Source: Lachnospiraceae bacterium UBA1755 | GTDB taxonomy: Bacteria; Bacillota; Clostridia; Lachnospirales; Lachnospiraceae | NCBI GenBank assembly: GCA_002314805.1 | Contig: DCHJ01000065.1 | Coordinates: 9,856 to 41,844, forward strand | Length of the DNA stretch: 31,989 nt | Direction of reading: 5' to 3' | Shown here: one piece after another, positions 1 to 8,775 of the stretch | How the letters are laid out: each line of letters opens with the position of its first letter | Position numbering within the stretch: the first letter of the stretch is position 1 | Translations under genes and position numbers: made by a program | Notes under the pieces: generated by a model | The model's input: the letters and a program-made list of their open reading frames with translations, nothing else | Databases searched by the model: none | What the model was told of the DNA's origin: nothing

Positions 1-43
1 CGCGAGCCGTCAGCTGAGAAGAAATGCCGGGGCATGTGCATCC

Positions 44-101
44 GGTGACTCTGATTGTATTAATGCTCATAACTGATAAGAGTGTTTTTATCAGCGGCAG
101 C
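44..101. repeat. possible short remnant of the inverted-repeat element
   Basis: The left end begins GGTGACTCTGATT and the right end, read on the other strand, is GCCGCTGATAAA. These resemble the two ends of the inverted-repeat elements at 19887-20090 and 27182-27290. An inner CTGATAA/TTATCAG stem is also present. At about 58 bp it would be a shortened copy. The rest of 1-199, downstream of the aldolase gene, shows no convincing gene. It has two ATGCC-NN-GGCAT dyads (24-35 and 148-159) and no clear terminator. Assignment to the family is tentative. Confidence 0.3.
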
Positions 102-199
102 TGCGATGAATCGACTTTTTTGATGATAAAAGTAAGCCCAGAGCAGGATGCCTCGGCATTCCACCCTGAGCAGTCATATGTTTGTGTTGTTTCAGACTG

Positions 200-907
200 T
201 CAATTAAGTCCCAGCACAACCGGTATTGACTTGTAGCCTACGCCCATCCTGTCGATACCCATGTCTATAAGCTTAAGGAAATGCTCTCTCGTCCTGATGC
301 AGCCTGCTCCCTTGATCTTAGCCCTGCCGTCCACCTCGTCCATCATAAGCCTGATGACTTCCGGAGTAGCACCGTGTGCCTCGTAGCCTGTGAGGAAGCC
401 CGTACTTGTCTTTACAAAATCAACTCCTGCCTCAACGCAGCATCTGCAGCCCGCCTTGATCTGCTCCTCATTGAGCACATCGACCTCGAGGATGACCTTG
501 ATCTCTCTGTGATACTTATGAACCGCAGCCACACATGCCTTAAGATCTGCAATGACTGCTTCATAATTTCCCTCTCGGAGAAGTCCGTATTTAATGACAG
601 TATCTACCTCTTTGACTGTATCATACCTTGCGACATCTTCGATCTGCTGAACTCTGGATGCTGTCGAGCTGGTACCAAACGGAAAATCCACTACGGGACA
701 GAGCATCGTATCAGTGCCTTCAACATAAGGTCCGCATAATTCCATATATGCCGGATTGATGCATATGGTTGCGCATCCCAGACTGACGCCGTCCTTTGTG
801 AGTTCAACTATTTCTTTCTCGGTGAATTCAGGCTTTAATACAGAATAATCAATGTACTGAGCCAATTCCTTTAATGTCATTTCCGATGCTTTCTTTGCCG
901 GTTTCAT
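200..907 (-). CDS. DeoC-type deoxyribose-phosphate aldolase-like protein
   Basis: This 235-residue protein has the length and motifs of the class I aldolase DeoC, whose known members cleave 2-deoxyribose 5-phosphate to glyceraldehyde 3-phosphate and acetaldehyde. The catalytic residues are visible: Asp102 in EVDTVIKYG, the Schiff-base Lys166 in DFVKTSTGF, and Lys199 in KIKGAGCIRT. The usual C-terminal phosphate-binding stretch (GASAG or GTSS in ordinary DeoC) is replaced by MGVGYKS at 221-227, and the usual SGG before IRT reads GAGC. The fold and chemistry are therefore clear, but the substrate may not be deoxyribose 5-phosphate. The start has a GAGG box six bases upstream. It follows a Gfo/Idh/MocA gene by about 77 bp and is probably co-transcribed. 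In this locus it could supply the aldol-cleavage step; that is inference. Confidence 0.85.
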   Translation of the reverse strand: MKPAKKASEMTLKELAQYIDYSVLKPEFTEKEIVELTKDGVSLGCATICINPAYMELCGPYVEGTDTMLCPVVDFPFGTSSTASRVQQIEDVARYDTVKEVDTVIKYGLLREGNYEAVIADLKACVAAVHKYHREIKVILEVDVLNEEQIKAGCRCCVEAGVDFVKTSTGFLTGYEAHGATPEVIRLMMDEVDGRAKIKGAGCIRTREHFLKLIDMGIDRMGVGYKSIPVVLGLN

Positions 908-984
908 ATCATCCTCTCCCTTTCTTCATTTCATTATCATCGGTTCGCGTAAAACCGCATCCGACGGTGTCGGCTGTGTGTAGT

Positions 985-2133
985 TCATTCTACATTTACC
1001 CATTTTTCTTCAGCCGCAGATCTGCAGATCGCAGAGCAGAGTTTGAGCTCTCTGAGACCGTCACTGAACTGCGGATAATCCAGTCCTGCATCCTTGCCTG
1101 CCTCAACAGCTGCATATATCTTCCTGATCGTATGCTTAAAGGTATCCGCATAACCCTCTGTATGTCCTCCCGGATAGCTGTTGTATTCCGAGGCATTCCT
1201 GTACATGAGCGACGGATCCTTTATCATGATCTGATTATTTCCGTCTCTGCTGCCTATCCACAGCTGGTTTGGCATCTCGCTGTCAAAGGCGACAGCACAC
1301 TTCGTCCCGTATATCTCAAAATACATCCGGTTCTTTCTTCCTGCTGCAACCTGATTTACTGTAAATGACCCGTGCGCTCCGTTGTCAAATTTCAGCAAGA
1401 CCGTTGCGTAATCCTCCGTATCGATCGGCACATCCTCATAATCACCCGGCTCAAGCACTTTGCCTGAATAGGTCTCAACCGATTTAAGCGGTTTCTTTCT
1501 TGTCTTATAAAAAGTCGCAAAGTCTGCGCATACCTTCTCTGTCTTAAGTCCTGTTACTGTCTCGATAGTATCAAACCAGTGGGTACCGATATCGGCAACA
1601 GCCCTTGACTCACCGCTGAGCTGCTTCTCAAGCCTCCAGCTGTAATCAGTATCCTTAAAGAGCCAGTCCTGCTGATATGATCCGTTGACTGCAAGTATCG
1701 TCCCCAGATCCCCCTTTGCGATCATTTCCCTGACCTGCTGCACCAGCGGATACGCCCTGCAGTTGAGAAAGGCTGCGCAGATCACATTGTGCTCTGCCGC
1801 AAGCTCCACCAGTTCCTGTCCCTGTTCAACGGACATTGCAAGAGGCTTCTCACACACGACATGCTTACCCGCAAGTATTCCTTCCTTTGCGATCTGATAA
1901 TGCAGATTATTAGGTGTGCAGATATGAATGATATCTATATCCTTATCTGCCAGCAGCTCCCTGTAATCACCATAGGCCTTTTCTATACCCATGCTGTCTG
2001 CCTTGGTCCTTGCCTTTTCCGGGCTTGTCGCGGATATGGCTGTTACCTCTGCGTTTGGCTGCCTGCGTATGGCTTCGACATGAACCGGACCGATGAAGCC
2101 CGTCCCTATAACTCCTGCTCTGATCTTCTTCAT
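985..2133 (-). CDS. Gfo/Idh/MocA family oxidoreductase (LgdA-like)
   Basis: This is an NAD(P)-dependent sugar or cyclitol dehydrogenase of about 382 residues. The N-terminal Rossmann motif is AGVIGTGFIG, the central Lys lies in CEKPLA, and the catalytic dyad is in VADIGTHWFD (Asp and His of DxGxxH). The QDWLFKDTDYSWR stretch recalls dehydrogenases that oxidise C3 of glycosides or anhydrosugars such as levoglucosan; that comparison is from memory. The start at 2133 is chosen over an upstream in-frame ATG because GGAG lies eight bases before it and the upstream extension (SVFLIWRVK) is unlike the family. It has its own promoter, with inverted ATTGCGT boxes around the -35 region, so it starts a transcription unit with the DeoC-like gene. 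The exact substrate is unknown. Confidence 0.88.
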   Translation of the reverse strand: MKKIRAGVIGTGFIGPVHVEAIRRQPNAEVTAISATSPEKARTKADSMGIEKAYGDYRELLADKDIDIIHICTPNNLHYQIAKEGILAGKHVVCEKPLAMSVEQGQELVELAAEHNVICAAFLNCRAYPLVQQVREMIAKGDLGTILAVNGSYQQDWLFKDTDYSWRLEKQLSGESRAVADIGTHWFDTIETVTGLKTEKVCADFATFYKTRKKPLKSVETYSGKVLEPGDYEDVPIDTEDYATVLLKFDNGAHGSFTVNQVAAGRKNRMYFEIYGTKCAVAFDSEMPNQLWIGSRDGNNQIMIKDPSLMYRNASEYNSYPGGHTEGYADTFKHTIRKIYAAVEAGKDAGLDYPQFSDGLRELKLCSAICRSAAEEKWVNVE

Positions 2134-2199
2134 TTTCACTCTCCAAATTAAAAAAACAGACATACCTTAAGGATATTAAATCACTTATGGCGTGTCTGT

Positions 2200-2242
2200 A
2201 TTATAGCATATAGTATTGCGTAAGACAGTAATTCAACGCAAT
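2200..2242 (-). promoter_or_regulatory. extended -10 promoter with inverted repeat operator-like boxes
   Basis: Read on the minus strand, TGCTATAAT (complement of 2200-2208) is a perfect extended -10 hexamer about 70 bases before the oxidoreductase start at 2133. The -35 match is weak (CTGTCT at 17-bp spacing). Two perfect inverted arms, ATTGCGT at 2215-2221 and ACGCAAT at 2236-2242, are centred 21 bp apart, about two helical turns, and bracket the -35 region. The same arms occur back to back at 8822-8835. A repressor or activator of the LacI or similar type is plausible, but no regulator gene is visible in the window. Confidence 0.6.
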
Positions 2243-2266
2243 TGTTTATTCTGGATTGCATATGTA

Positions 2267-2282
2267 ATAGCGCAAGTGCTAT
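2267..2282. promoter_or_regulatory. imperfect dyad ATAGC-N6-GCTAT
   Basis: A 16-bp near-palindrome lies between the kinase stop codon (2299) and the oxidoreductase promoter. It has perfect 5-bp outer arms and one further inner pair. No T-run follows on the minus strand, so it does not look like an intrinsic terminator. It could be an extra operator site or chance. Confidence 0.3.
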
Positions 2283-2298
2283 CAGAAACAAAAAGCAT

Positions 2299-3459
2299 TT
2301 ATGCTCCTATCGATCCCTCGCTCCAGTCCAGTATGAACCGCCGCAGCTCGCCGTAACCGGCGCTTCTTGCATTTCTCACGTAAAATCCTGAATTTGCGGT
2401 TCCCATAAGCAGTGACTCCTCAAGCCCGAAACCAAGCAGCTTGCCCAGCAGAAATCCTGCGTTAAAGTTATCACCGGCACCGGTCACGAGCCTTGGCTTG
2501 CTGCAATAAGGACCGTCCACAATGGCTCTTTCATTCTGCACGGCTCCGCACGCCTGCTTTAATGTATGTACCACTATCCCCGATATTCCGGTCCGCTCCT
2601 TAAGAAAGTCCGCTGCCTCCATCACGCAGGGCAGCTCGTCCCTCCCTTTCCCGTAAAGCGCAGCCACCTCGTAGGCTTCCTTCTCATTTAGTCCCAGTAT
2701 CGTCTCAAAGTACCGGTCAAATTTCTTCAGACAGCCTATGGCTGACGACAGATCCTCATCCGTCCTCTTCTCCGGGTCTGCCAGATCTATGAACAGCACC
2801 TTCCTCCTGTCTTTGGACAGACACGGCAGGATCTTTTCTATCATGTTCTCCCAGACATCCGTCATCCCGACTATCATTGTCCAGTTTTCAAAACCCAGTA
2901 TATCACTCTTTTCCAGCATGTGCCGGAAGCGCTCCGTCCCGACTCTTTTTTCAATGGTATCCCAGTTTATCTCCTTAAAGCTCTCAAGCTTACTGCTGAT
3001 GATCTTCCCGTCCAGAAACTCAATTGCATCAGTAAATGCGGGGTCGCATAGCGAGACGAGCTCCATTTTTTCAGCCAGTGTGCGGAACACCGGGTGGATG
3101 CCGTCCTTACCCATTGCACCCACATATGTGATCTTCATGCCATGAGCAGCCAGCGCTTCTGCAAGGATGGGGCCATTCCCCCCGATCTTAGTCTGAATGG
3201 GAACCATCTCGACGTTAAGACTAAGTCCCGCAGCATTGCTGATCTTCTTTCCGTAATCATCAAGGGTCTTCACTCTCTCAAAACGGTCGATATCATATCT
3301 TGTATCCACCACATGCACGATCTGGTCAACAAAACCATCAAAGCCCAGCATGGCTCTGATACCCGCAGGACTGACCTCCTGCATTTTTACTGCGATCTCC
3401 TTTAATATCATATCTGTAACCCATCTTTCTGCAATAGCTACTGCTGTATCATGAAGCAT
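2299..3459 (-). CDS. PfkB-family carbohydrate kinase
   Basis: This is a ribokinase-fold sugar kinase of 386 residues. The PfkB C-terminal signature appears as VTGAGDNFNAGFLLG, with the catalytic-base Asp near residue 330 in GAGD. The N-terminal substrate-side motif is LGFDGFVDQI. It is longer than ordinary PfkB kinases (about 310-330 residues) because of N-terminal and internal extensions. The start at 3459 is favoured because GAAAGG lies nine bases upstream; it overlaps the end of the MFS gene by 11 bp, implying translational coupling. An internal ATG at 3411 is the alternative. Coupling to a carrier suggests that it phosphorylates the imported sugar. The substrate cannot be read from the sequence. 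Confidence 0.85.
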   Translation of the reverse strand: MLHDTAVAIAERWVTDMILKEIAVKMQEVSPAGIRAMLGFDGFVDQIVHVVDTRYDIDRFERVKTLDDYGKKISNAAGLSLNVEMVPIQTKIGGNGPILAEALAAHGMKITYVGAMGKDGIHPVFRTLAEKMELVSLCDPAFTDAIEFLDGKIISSKLESFKEINWDTIEKRVGTERFRHMLEKSDILGFENWTMIVGMTDVWENMIEKILPCLSKDRRKVLFIDLADPEKRTDEDLSSAIGCLKKFDRYFETILGLNEKEAYEVAALYGKGRDELPCVMEAADFLKERTGISGIVVHTLKQACGAVQNERAIVDGPYCSKPRLVTGAGDNFNAGFLLGKLLGFGLEESLLMGTANSGFYVRNARSAGYGELRRFILDWSEGSIGA

Positions 3460-4630
3460 GAGCACTGACCTTTCCGGCTGAAAATGCCGCAATGGCACCA
3501 AGTACCGATACCACGACTCCAAGTGAGAGCGCACAGTCCTGTGATATCCCCGCTGCCAGTGCGCCCAGGATGACAGGTGTCAGCATCCTGGGGATACTCA
3601 TGAGCAGCATTATGGATGATGCTGCCAGTGATGTACGGCTTCCCTGCCCGTCGGTGATGGCACTGATGAGTACCGGCATGCTGAAGCCGCTGACCAGTCC
3701 TATCACACCATATACCGCTATCATGACCTCCGGTCTGCCGATAAGGATACCCGCAAGCAGTGCCGCTCCGCCGGTAAGTATACCTGCAATATAAAGCTTC
3801 AGCTTATCCATCCTGATATGCGGGCCCAGAAATCTGCTTATGGTTGCAAATATCCAGAACACTGAAAGACATATCGAACCTGCCTTTGCATTGTCAAACC
3901 TGATGGTAGTATATCTTACGATCCACACCAGCATGGTGCTCTGGAAGAAGGAATACATTACCGCTGCCAGAGTGATCAGGAGATTTCTCTTTTCGCTGAA
4001 AAACTCCCTGATATCTGTGACCGTTATCTTCTGCTCCTTCTCCGAAACCGGTTCTGCCTTACTGATACCTTCCTGCTTTGCCGACGCCGTAAGTATAGAG
4101 AATACTGCAAAAACCGCCCCGAATATGCATCCGACTATGATAAAGATCACAGTCCAGTTCACGTTCCTGTCTATCAGTCCCTGGATGAGCAGCGGTGCCG
4201 TAAGGCTCCCCACTCCGAAGAGGCCGTGGAGTGCACCCAGATACTTTGCATTATCTGTGGGATGAATGTCCACCATTGAGGAATTGCACAGCGTATCAAG
4301 ACTCCCTGCGCCAAGTCCCATGATGAGTATCATGGCAAAGAAGGCTGCATATACCGGCATAAAGCTTGCGGCAATCAGCGCTGCGCCTATCACCAGCAGT
4401 GCTATCCTGATCGTATTGAATTTGGTGATGCGTCCCTGGAGGAGCGGCACCACAAACATCGCGATCATACACCCGCCGCTCAGCGCTGTGTTGGAAAGTC
4501 CCACTGAAGCACCCTCCAGACCGAAGGCATCTGATATCTGGTTGATGAGTACACTGGGTACCTGCTCACAGTAGGCAAGTGCCGCTATTCCGAGTAATAT
4601 TGCTATTGTAATTTTTGTCTTCCTGCTCAT
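3449..4630 (-). CDS. MFS transporter
   Basis: This integral membrane protein of about 393 residues has roughly 12 hydrophobic segments in two halves. The halves are separated by a hydrophilic loop around KAEPVSEKEQKITVTD, as in major facilitator superfamily carriers. The start at 4630 (MSRKTKITIAILLG) has GGCAGG eight bases upstream; the ATGs further upstream have no binding site. The gene overlaps the PfkB kinase gene by 11 bp, so the pair probably forms a transport-phosphorylation module for a sugar or related compound. It is separated from the ABC importer by a terminator and has a weak promoter candidate of its own. Direction of transport and substrate are unknown; the early CEQVP and later GxGxGxLDT motifs recall sugar permeases of the fucose-permease type. 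Confidence 0.82.
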   Translation of the reverse strand: MSRKTKITIAILLGIAALAYCEQVPSVLINQISDAFGLEGASVGLSNTALSGGCMIAMFVVPLLQGRITKFNTIRIALLVIGAALIAASFMPVYAAFFAMILIMGLGAGSLDTLCNSSMVDIHPTDNAKYLGALHGLFGVGSLTAPLLIQGLIDRNVNWTVIFIIVGCIFGAVFAVFSILTASAKQEGISKAEPVSEKEQKITVTDIREFFSEKRNLLITLAAVMYSFFQSTMLVWIVRYTTIRFDNAKAGSICLSVFWIFATISRFLGPHIRMDKLKLYIAGILTGGAALLAGILIGRPEVMIAVYGVIGLVSGFSMPVLISAITDGQGSRTSLAASSIMLLMSIPRMLTPVILGALAAGISQDCALSLGVVVSVLGAIAAFSAGKVSAHAS

Positions 4631-4650
4631 AAATATACCTGCCATGAACA

Positions 4651-4656
4651 TTATAC
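4651..4656 (-). promoter_or_regulatory. candidate -10 box for the MFS-kinase pair
   Basis: A perfect TATAAT lies on the minus strand 20 bases before the MFS start, implying a short leader. No good -35 hexamer is seen at 16-18 bp. The rest of 4660-4940 is GC-rich and repetitive in look, with several short GACAG runs, but holds no open reading frame I would support. Confidence 0.4.
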
Positions 4657-4940
4657 TATGGACCATATCCCCGCTTATTTTCTTATGCTGTAATCTGATC
4701 CGGAGAAAATGCCGTCTGCCTGACTGTCCCGCTGCGTTTTTTCTGACGAACTGTCAGTTCTGTCCATCAAAGCAGTCTCCGGGGGCACTGCTGCGCCCCG
4801 TCATATGTGCGGCTCCGGACCGTATGTCTGCGCGCCCGCTGCCAGGCTGTCCGTCTGCAAACTCTCTGTCGGTCTGCCGCTGCATCTTTTCTGATGAGCT
4901 GACTGAGTATCCGCCGCAGGATAGTCACATTTCTCTCCTC

Positions 4941-4972
4941 AAAAACGGACCCGAAACCGAGGTTCCGGGTTC
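4941..4972 (-). terminator. rho-independent terminator of the ABC importer operon
   Basis: Just after the second permease gene, the minus strand folds into a long GC-rich hairpin: GAACCCGGAACC pairs with GGTTTCGGGTCC with one mismatch and one G-T pair around a small central loop. It is followed by G and a run of five T. This is a convincing intrinsic terminator separating the importer from the MFS gene. Confidence 0.85.
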
Positions 4973-4985
4973 GCTTAAACCGATA

Positions 4986-5984
4986 TTACTGTCTTACTGC
5001 ACCGGATCTGTTGTAGAGTGCCATAAGAGCTACGAGGACAGCACCGTTTACTATGTACTGTACCGGAACACTGAACTGCATGGTAGTGATCCAGTTGCTG
5101 AGAAGCACCATGAGCAGACAGCCGCAGATGGTCTGTTCAAAGGATCCCACACCTCCGTCAAATGACGTACCGCCTACGATAACAGCAAGCAGTGCCTTGT
5201 AACCGTAATCATCAAATGCCTGCATACGGGCACCGTAGATATATGCTTCTCCGATGACACCCGCAAATGCTGCAAGAAGACCTGAGATGATATAGGAAAT
5301 GATCTTGACCTTCTCTACCTTTACTCCGGTAAGGCGGGCAGCTGTCTCATTATTGCCGATAAGATAAAGCTGCTTTCCGAATCGTGAGAACTTCAATATA
5401 AAGAAGATCAGCGGGAAGAGTATGACCGCATAGATCACGATATTGGGAACGAATCCGAAGAGGTAACGTGCCGTAACTGTCTGCATCAGGGCCGGTGAAG
5501 GCTGACCTGCAAAGCTGCCGCCTGTGAACACGTACATCAGACGGGTAAGCACGTTGCATATTGCCATCGATACGATCATGGGAGGAAGTCCCGTCGCTAC
5601 TATGGTAATACCGTTTGCCAGACCTACGAGCAGTCCGACGAGCAGTGCCAGAGCCAGTGTCTGGATGAAATGTCCGTTCTGTCCCATCATGGTCTGGGCT
5701 GTAACAACAGCCGTTGCAGACATAACAGCACCGACACAGAAATCCAGACCGCCTCCGATAAGCACGATGGTACATCCCGCTGCCGGAATGGCAAGGAGGA
5801 TCGTAAGAAGTATGATGTTGCCGAATGCAGTCTTATTCAGTGAACCCGGATTGCATATTATCGTGATGATATATAACAAAGCTGCAAGGATAAGAGCAAC
5901 GCCGGCCTGATTATTGTTGACAAACATTTTGACCTTCTGGCCAAAGGTCATACTGGATGTATCCGCAATACCTGTCTTAGCCAT
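4986..5984 (-). CDS. ABC sugar importer permease (RbsC family), second
   Basis: This 332-residue, highly hydrophobic protein of the BPD_transp_2 (RbsC/MglC/XylH) type has about 8-10 predicted membrane segments. Family signatures include GGGLDFCVGAVMSATAVV near the N-terminal third and AVIVGGTSFDGGVGS near the C-terminus, where RbsC-type permeases contact the ATPase. The start has AAGGAGG nine bases upstream, and its gene begins one base after the stop region of the first permease. It should pair with the 353-residue permease as a heterodimeric channel moving a sugar across the membrane. The substrate is not deducible. It is the last gene before the terminator. Confidence 0.9.
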   Translation of the reverse strand: MAKTGIADTSSMTFGQKVKMFVNNNQAGVALILAALLYIITIICNPGSLNKTAFGNIILLTILLAIPAAGCTIVLIGGGLDFCVGAVMSATAVVTAQTMMGQNGHFIQTLALALLVGLLVGLANGITIVATGLPPMIVSMAICNVLTRLMYVFTGGSFAGQPSPALMQTVTARYLFGFVPNIVIYAVILFPLIFFILKFSRFGKQLYLIGNNETAARLTGVKVEKVKIISYIISGLLAAFAGVIGEAYIYGARMQAFDDYGYKALLAVIVGGTSFDGGVGSFEQTICGCLLMVLLSNWITTMQFSVPVQYIVNGAVLVALMALYNRSGAVRQ

Positions 5985-5985
5985 A

Positions 5986-7047
5986 TCACTTATCCTCCTT
6001 TTCTTCTTCTTTTGAAAGCTGCTTCAGGGTCTCATTGATACCCTGCTTCAGGCTCTTCCTCTGACGCTTGTTGGTAATAACCGTTACCAGAAGTCCCAGG
6101 AATACGATAACATCTGCTGCCAGATTGTTGTAATATGATGAAACCTTGAACCCCGGGATGATCTTGGCAAGCCAGGTAAACAGATAGTATACGAAGTTAC
6201 TGATAAGTACGTAGAACCATCCTCCGAAGGTCGCACATCCGATGGAGCCCCAGCCGCCCCATCCCATACCGCCCATGATGCAGGCTGCAAGGGAACGCAT
6301 TCCGTATTCCTCGCACTGGATAGGATTTCCTGATGCCGACATAAGTGTAAGACAGATACCTGCTATTCCGACAACTACTCCCTTGAGGATGGATGCCTTC
6401 ATCTGCGTACCTACCGCATTGATACCTGCGGCATAAGCATTCTGCCTGTTTCCGCCTACTGCATATACATGCTTCCAGAACTTTGTCCTTGAGATCAGAT
6501 ATAGCAGTATCAGCACTGCGAAGAAGATGATCGCTGCAGTGGGGAAGATCCCTCCGAGAGGATTGTGATATACCTTATATACTGCCTTAGGAACCTTACC
6601 CTGTTCGATAGGCATGATGAGTACATTCACACCCTTGATAACAGTTGTCATTGCATATGAGCACAGGAATGACGGAAGACCTACTGCTGACTCCAGCGCA
6701 CCGATCAGTGCCGAAGCTGCGATCGCACCGAGTATAGCAAGTATCCAGCCCATCCAGATCGGAATGCCCCACTCCTGTACTGTCATGATGCTGATGACAT
6801 TGACAAGCGCAACCTGCATACCGATGGAGCAGTCAAGAAGTCCTGCCAGCATCAGTATACCCTGTCCCAGCGTAACCAGAAGAAAAGGCGTATTGCTTAC
6901 AAACAGCGAGTTGAGATAATTAAGTGAGAAAAATTTAGCTGGCGGCTCAAAAATCAGGTTGAGGATGAGCACGATCATGAAGAGGATAAAACCTGTAAAT
7001 GCCGGCTGCTTATAAAACCGCTTAAAAGCATCTTTGATCTTCTGCAT
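5986..7047 (-). CDS. ABC sugar importer permease (RbsC family), first
   Basis: This 353-residue polytopic membrane protein is homologous in layout to the following permease. It has the characteristic MLAGLLDCSIGMQVALVNV segment (the GGxDLSVG counterpart) and a C-terminal AACIMGGMGWGGWGSIG loop. The C-terminus ends in a charged cytosolic tail rich in Lys and Glu. The start codon directly follows the ATPase stop codon, with AGGAGG inside the end of the ATPase gene. Two different permease genes rather than one used twice suggest a heterodimer. The [L/M]LDCSIG motif differs from the usual GGIDLSVG, a variant that may matter for substrate choice. Confidence 0.9.
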   Translation of the reverse strand: MQKIKDAFKRFYKQPAFTGFILFMIVLILNLIFEPPAKFFSLNYLNSLFVSNTPFLLVTLGQGILMLAGLLDCSIGMQVALVNVISIMTVQEWGIPIWMGWILAILGAIAASALIGALESAVGLPSFLCSYAMTTVIKGVNVLIMPIEQGKVPKAVYKVYHNPLGGIFPTAAIIFFAVLILLYLISRTKFWKHVYAVGGNRQNAYAAGINAVGTQMKASILKGVVVGIAGICLTLMSASGNPIQCEEYGMRSLAACIMGGMGWGGWGSIGCATFGGWFYVLISNFVYYLFTWLAKIIPGFKVSSYYNNLAADVIVFLGLLVTVITNKRQRKSLKQGINETLKQLSKEEEKEDK

Positions 7048-8559
7048 TTATGCTTCCTCCTTTCCTGACGTGATTCCCATCATAGCTGCCGAGATATTCT
7101 CATTGTTCTTGGCCTGGCCTGCGAATTCTCCGGATACCCTGCCATCATAGAAGATGTATACTCTGTCAGCGAGGCTTATAAGCTCATCTGTATCCGAAGA
7201 TGTCACTATTATCGTCATACCCTCTGCGGCACATCCCTTGAGGATCTCGTGGATCTCCTGACGGGAATGTACGTCGATGCCCTTAGTCGGGTCATCAAGC
7301 AGCAGGAGCTTGGGCTGTGACGCTATCCATCTTGCAACTGCCAGCTTCTGCTGGTTGCCGCCTGACAGCGACTTTGCTGCATGTGCCAGAGAACCGATCC
7401 TGATCTTGTACTTCTCAACTGCCTCTGCCGAAAATTTATCTACCATCTTTGATGAGAGGAAAGCAAAGAGTGCTCCTCTGACTGCCCTGCCGGCAAACAG
7501 ATTCTCCGATATCGTACGGTCCTTGAAGATGGATTCTCTTGATCTGTCGCCGGATACGAAGCCGATATCGGCATTGACAGCCTCTGACGGATTCTTAAAG
7601 GAAACGGTCTTACCGTCATACATTACCGTACCTTCCTCAAAATGATAGGAGCCGAGCACGGATCTGATGAACTCAGACTGTCCCTGACCTTCAAGTCCGC
7701 CGATCCCGACGATCTCGCCCTTGTAGACCTTCATGGAAATATCCTTGATCCTGGGGAAGAGCCTGACATCCTTTGCTTCAAACATCAGCTCTGCGCCTTC
7801 TGTGTTGTATTCTTCACTTACTGCCGACCCCACATTCTGATCAATACGGGCACCTGTCATATAGTAGACCACATCGTTAAGACTCAGCTCAGATACCGGA
7901 GCCTCTGTTATGGTCTGCCCGTTTCTCATGATAGTGGCACGGTCGCATATCTCATAGATCTCTTTCATCCTGTGCGTAACATATACCATGCCCACACCTT
8001 CTGCCTTGAGTTCCCTGAGGATCTGAAAGGCAGTATCCACCTCATCTGCATGAAGGGCTGCTGTGACCTCATCGAGGAGAAGCACCTTGGGTTTTGTGGC
8101 AATTGCCTTGGCAAGCTCAAGAAGGTACTGAGTTGACGGCATGAGTGTATTGACATAGTCATCCAGATCGCACACGATGTGGAATCTGTCCAGAAGAGCC
8201 TGAACTTCAGCCTTGGCCTGACTGTGATCCACAAATCCCGGACCCTTTGTAGGTTCCTTCCCAAGAAGCATATTATCAATTACGCTCATGGTAGGGATCA
8301 GACTCATCTCCTGGAAAGCGGTTGCTATCCCAAGATTCTTGGAGTCAAAGCCGGAATTAATTGTTACTTTCTTTCCGTCCATCAGGATCTCTCCTGAATT
8401 CGCGCCATACACTCCCGCAAGGATCTTGATAAGTGTAGACTTACCGGATCCGTTGGAACCAAGAAGTGCCATGATCTCACCGTCTCTTATGGTAAGACCG
8501 GCATCCTGAAGTGCAACGACGGCATCGAAGCGCTTGTTAATATTACGCATCTCAATCAA
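7048..8559 (-). CDS. ABC sugar importer ATPase with two nucleotide-binding domains (RbsA/MglA type)
   Basis: This 503-residue protein has two fused ATPase domains that power the importer. Domain 1 has a canonical Walker A (GSNGSGKST, residues 34-42) and Walker B (KVLLLDE), but its signature loop is LMPSTQ rather than LSxGxQ, and DEPT reads DEVT. Domain 2 has a degenerate Walker A (GLEGQGQSE, no Lys, usual in this family) and an intact signature LSGGNQQK with LLLDDPT. The start is TTG at 8559: GGAGG lies nine bases upstream, whereas the next in-frame ATG is too far from it. It follows the binding-protein gene by about 290 bp, which contain a stem-loop, an extended -10 box and direct repeats. 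Confidence 0.92.
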   Translation of the reverse strand: MIEMRNINKRFDAVVALQDAGLTIRDGEIMALLGSNGSGKSTLIKILAGVYGANSGEILMDGKKVTINSGFDSKNLGIATAFQEMSLIPTMSVIDNMLLGKEPTKGPGFVDHSQAKAEVQALLDRFHIVCDLDDYVNTLMPSTQYLLELAKAIATKPKVLLLDEVTAALHADEVDTAFQILRELKAEGVGMVYVTHRMKEIYEICDRATIMRNGQTITEAPVSELSLNDVVYYMTGARIDQNVGSAVSEEYNTEGAELMFEAKDVRLFPRIKDISMKVYKGEIVGIGGLEGQGQSEFIRSVLGSYHFEEGTVMYDGKTVSFKNPSEAVNADIGFVSGDRSRESIFKDRTISENLFAGRAVRGALFAFLSSKMVDKFSAEAVEKYKIRIGSLAHAAKSLSGGNQQKLAVARWIASQPKLLLLDDPTKGIDVHSRQEIHEILKGCAAEGMTIIVTSSDTDELISLADRVYIFYDGRVSGEFAGQAKNNENISAAMMGITSGKEEA

Positions 8560-8664
8560 AACTAACCACCTCCGAGTATTATTTTGTCTCGTGTTCTCCT
8601 ATAAAATCATGTGATCCCTCACATGTATTTTCCCGATTCATGTTTGTAAACTGTTTTGTCATAT

Positions 8665-8755
8665 AAGTATCTGCGCCATCTGACCATGACAGGACCTGAT
8701 GCGGCGTAACCGTTATAGGCACGGCACTTATCTGCGCCATCCGGTCATAACAGAA
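8665..8755. repeat. two imperfect direct repeats, 61-bp period
   Basis: TCTGCGCCAT occurs at 8670-8679 and again at 8731-8740 with similar flanks (taagta/cactta before; ctgaccatgacagg/ccggtcataacaga after). The pair sits in the untranslated spacer between the binding-protein and ATPase genes. No coding potential is seen. The role is unknown; it could be transcript structure or leftover tandem duplication. Confidence 0.55.
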
Positions 8756-8775
8756 CTGCCGTGAAACTCTCTGTT

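Noticed and set aside
1..199. Start of a minus-strand gene running off the left edge (MSINTIRVTG or MHMPRHFF frames)
   Set aside because: Neither ATG has a ribosome binding site, unlike nearly every other gene here, and the fragments are too short to recognise.
281..739. 152-codon plus-strand reading frame over the DeoC-like gene
   Set aside because: It is antisense to a gene with clear catalytic motifs and strong codon constraint; no ribosome binding site or recognisable domain.
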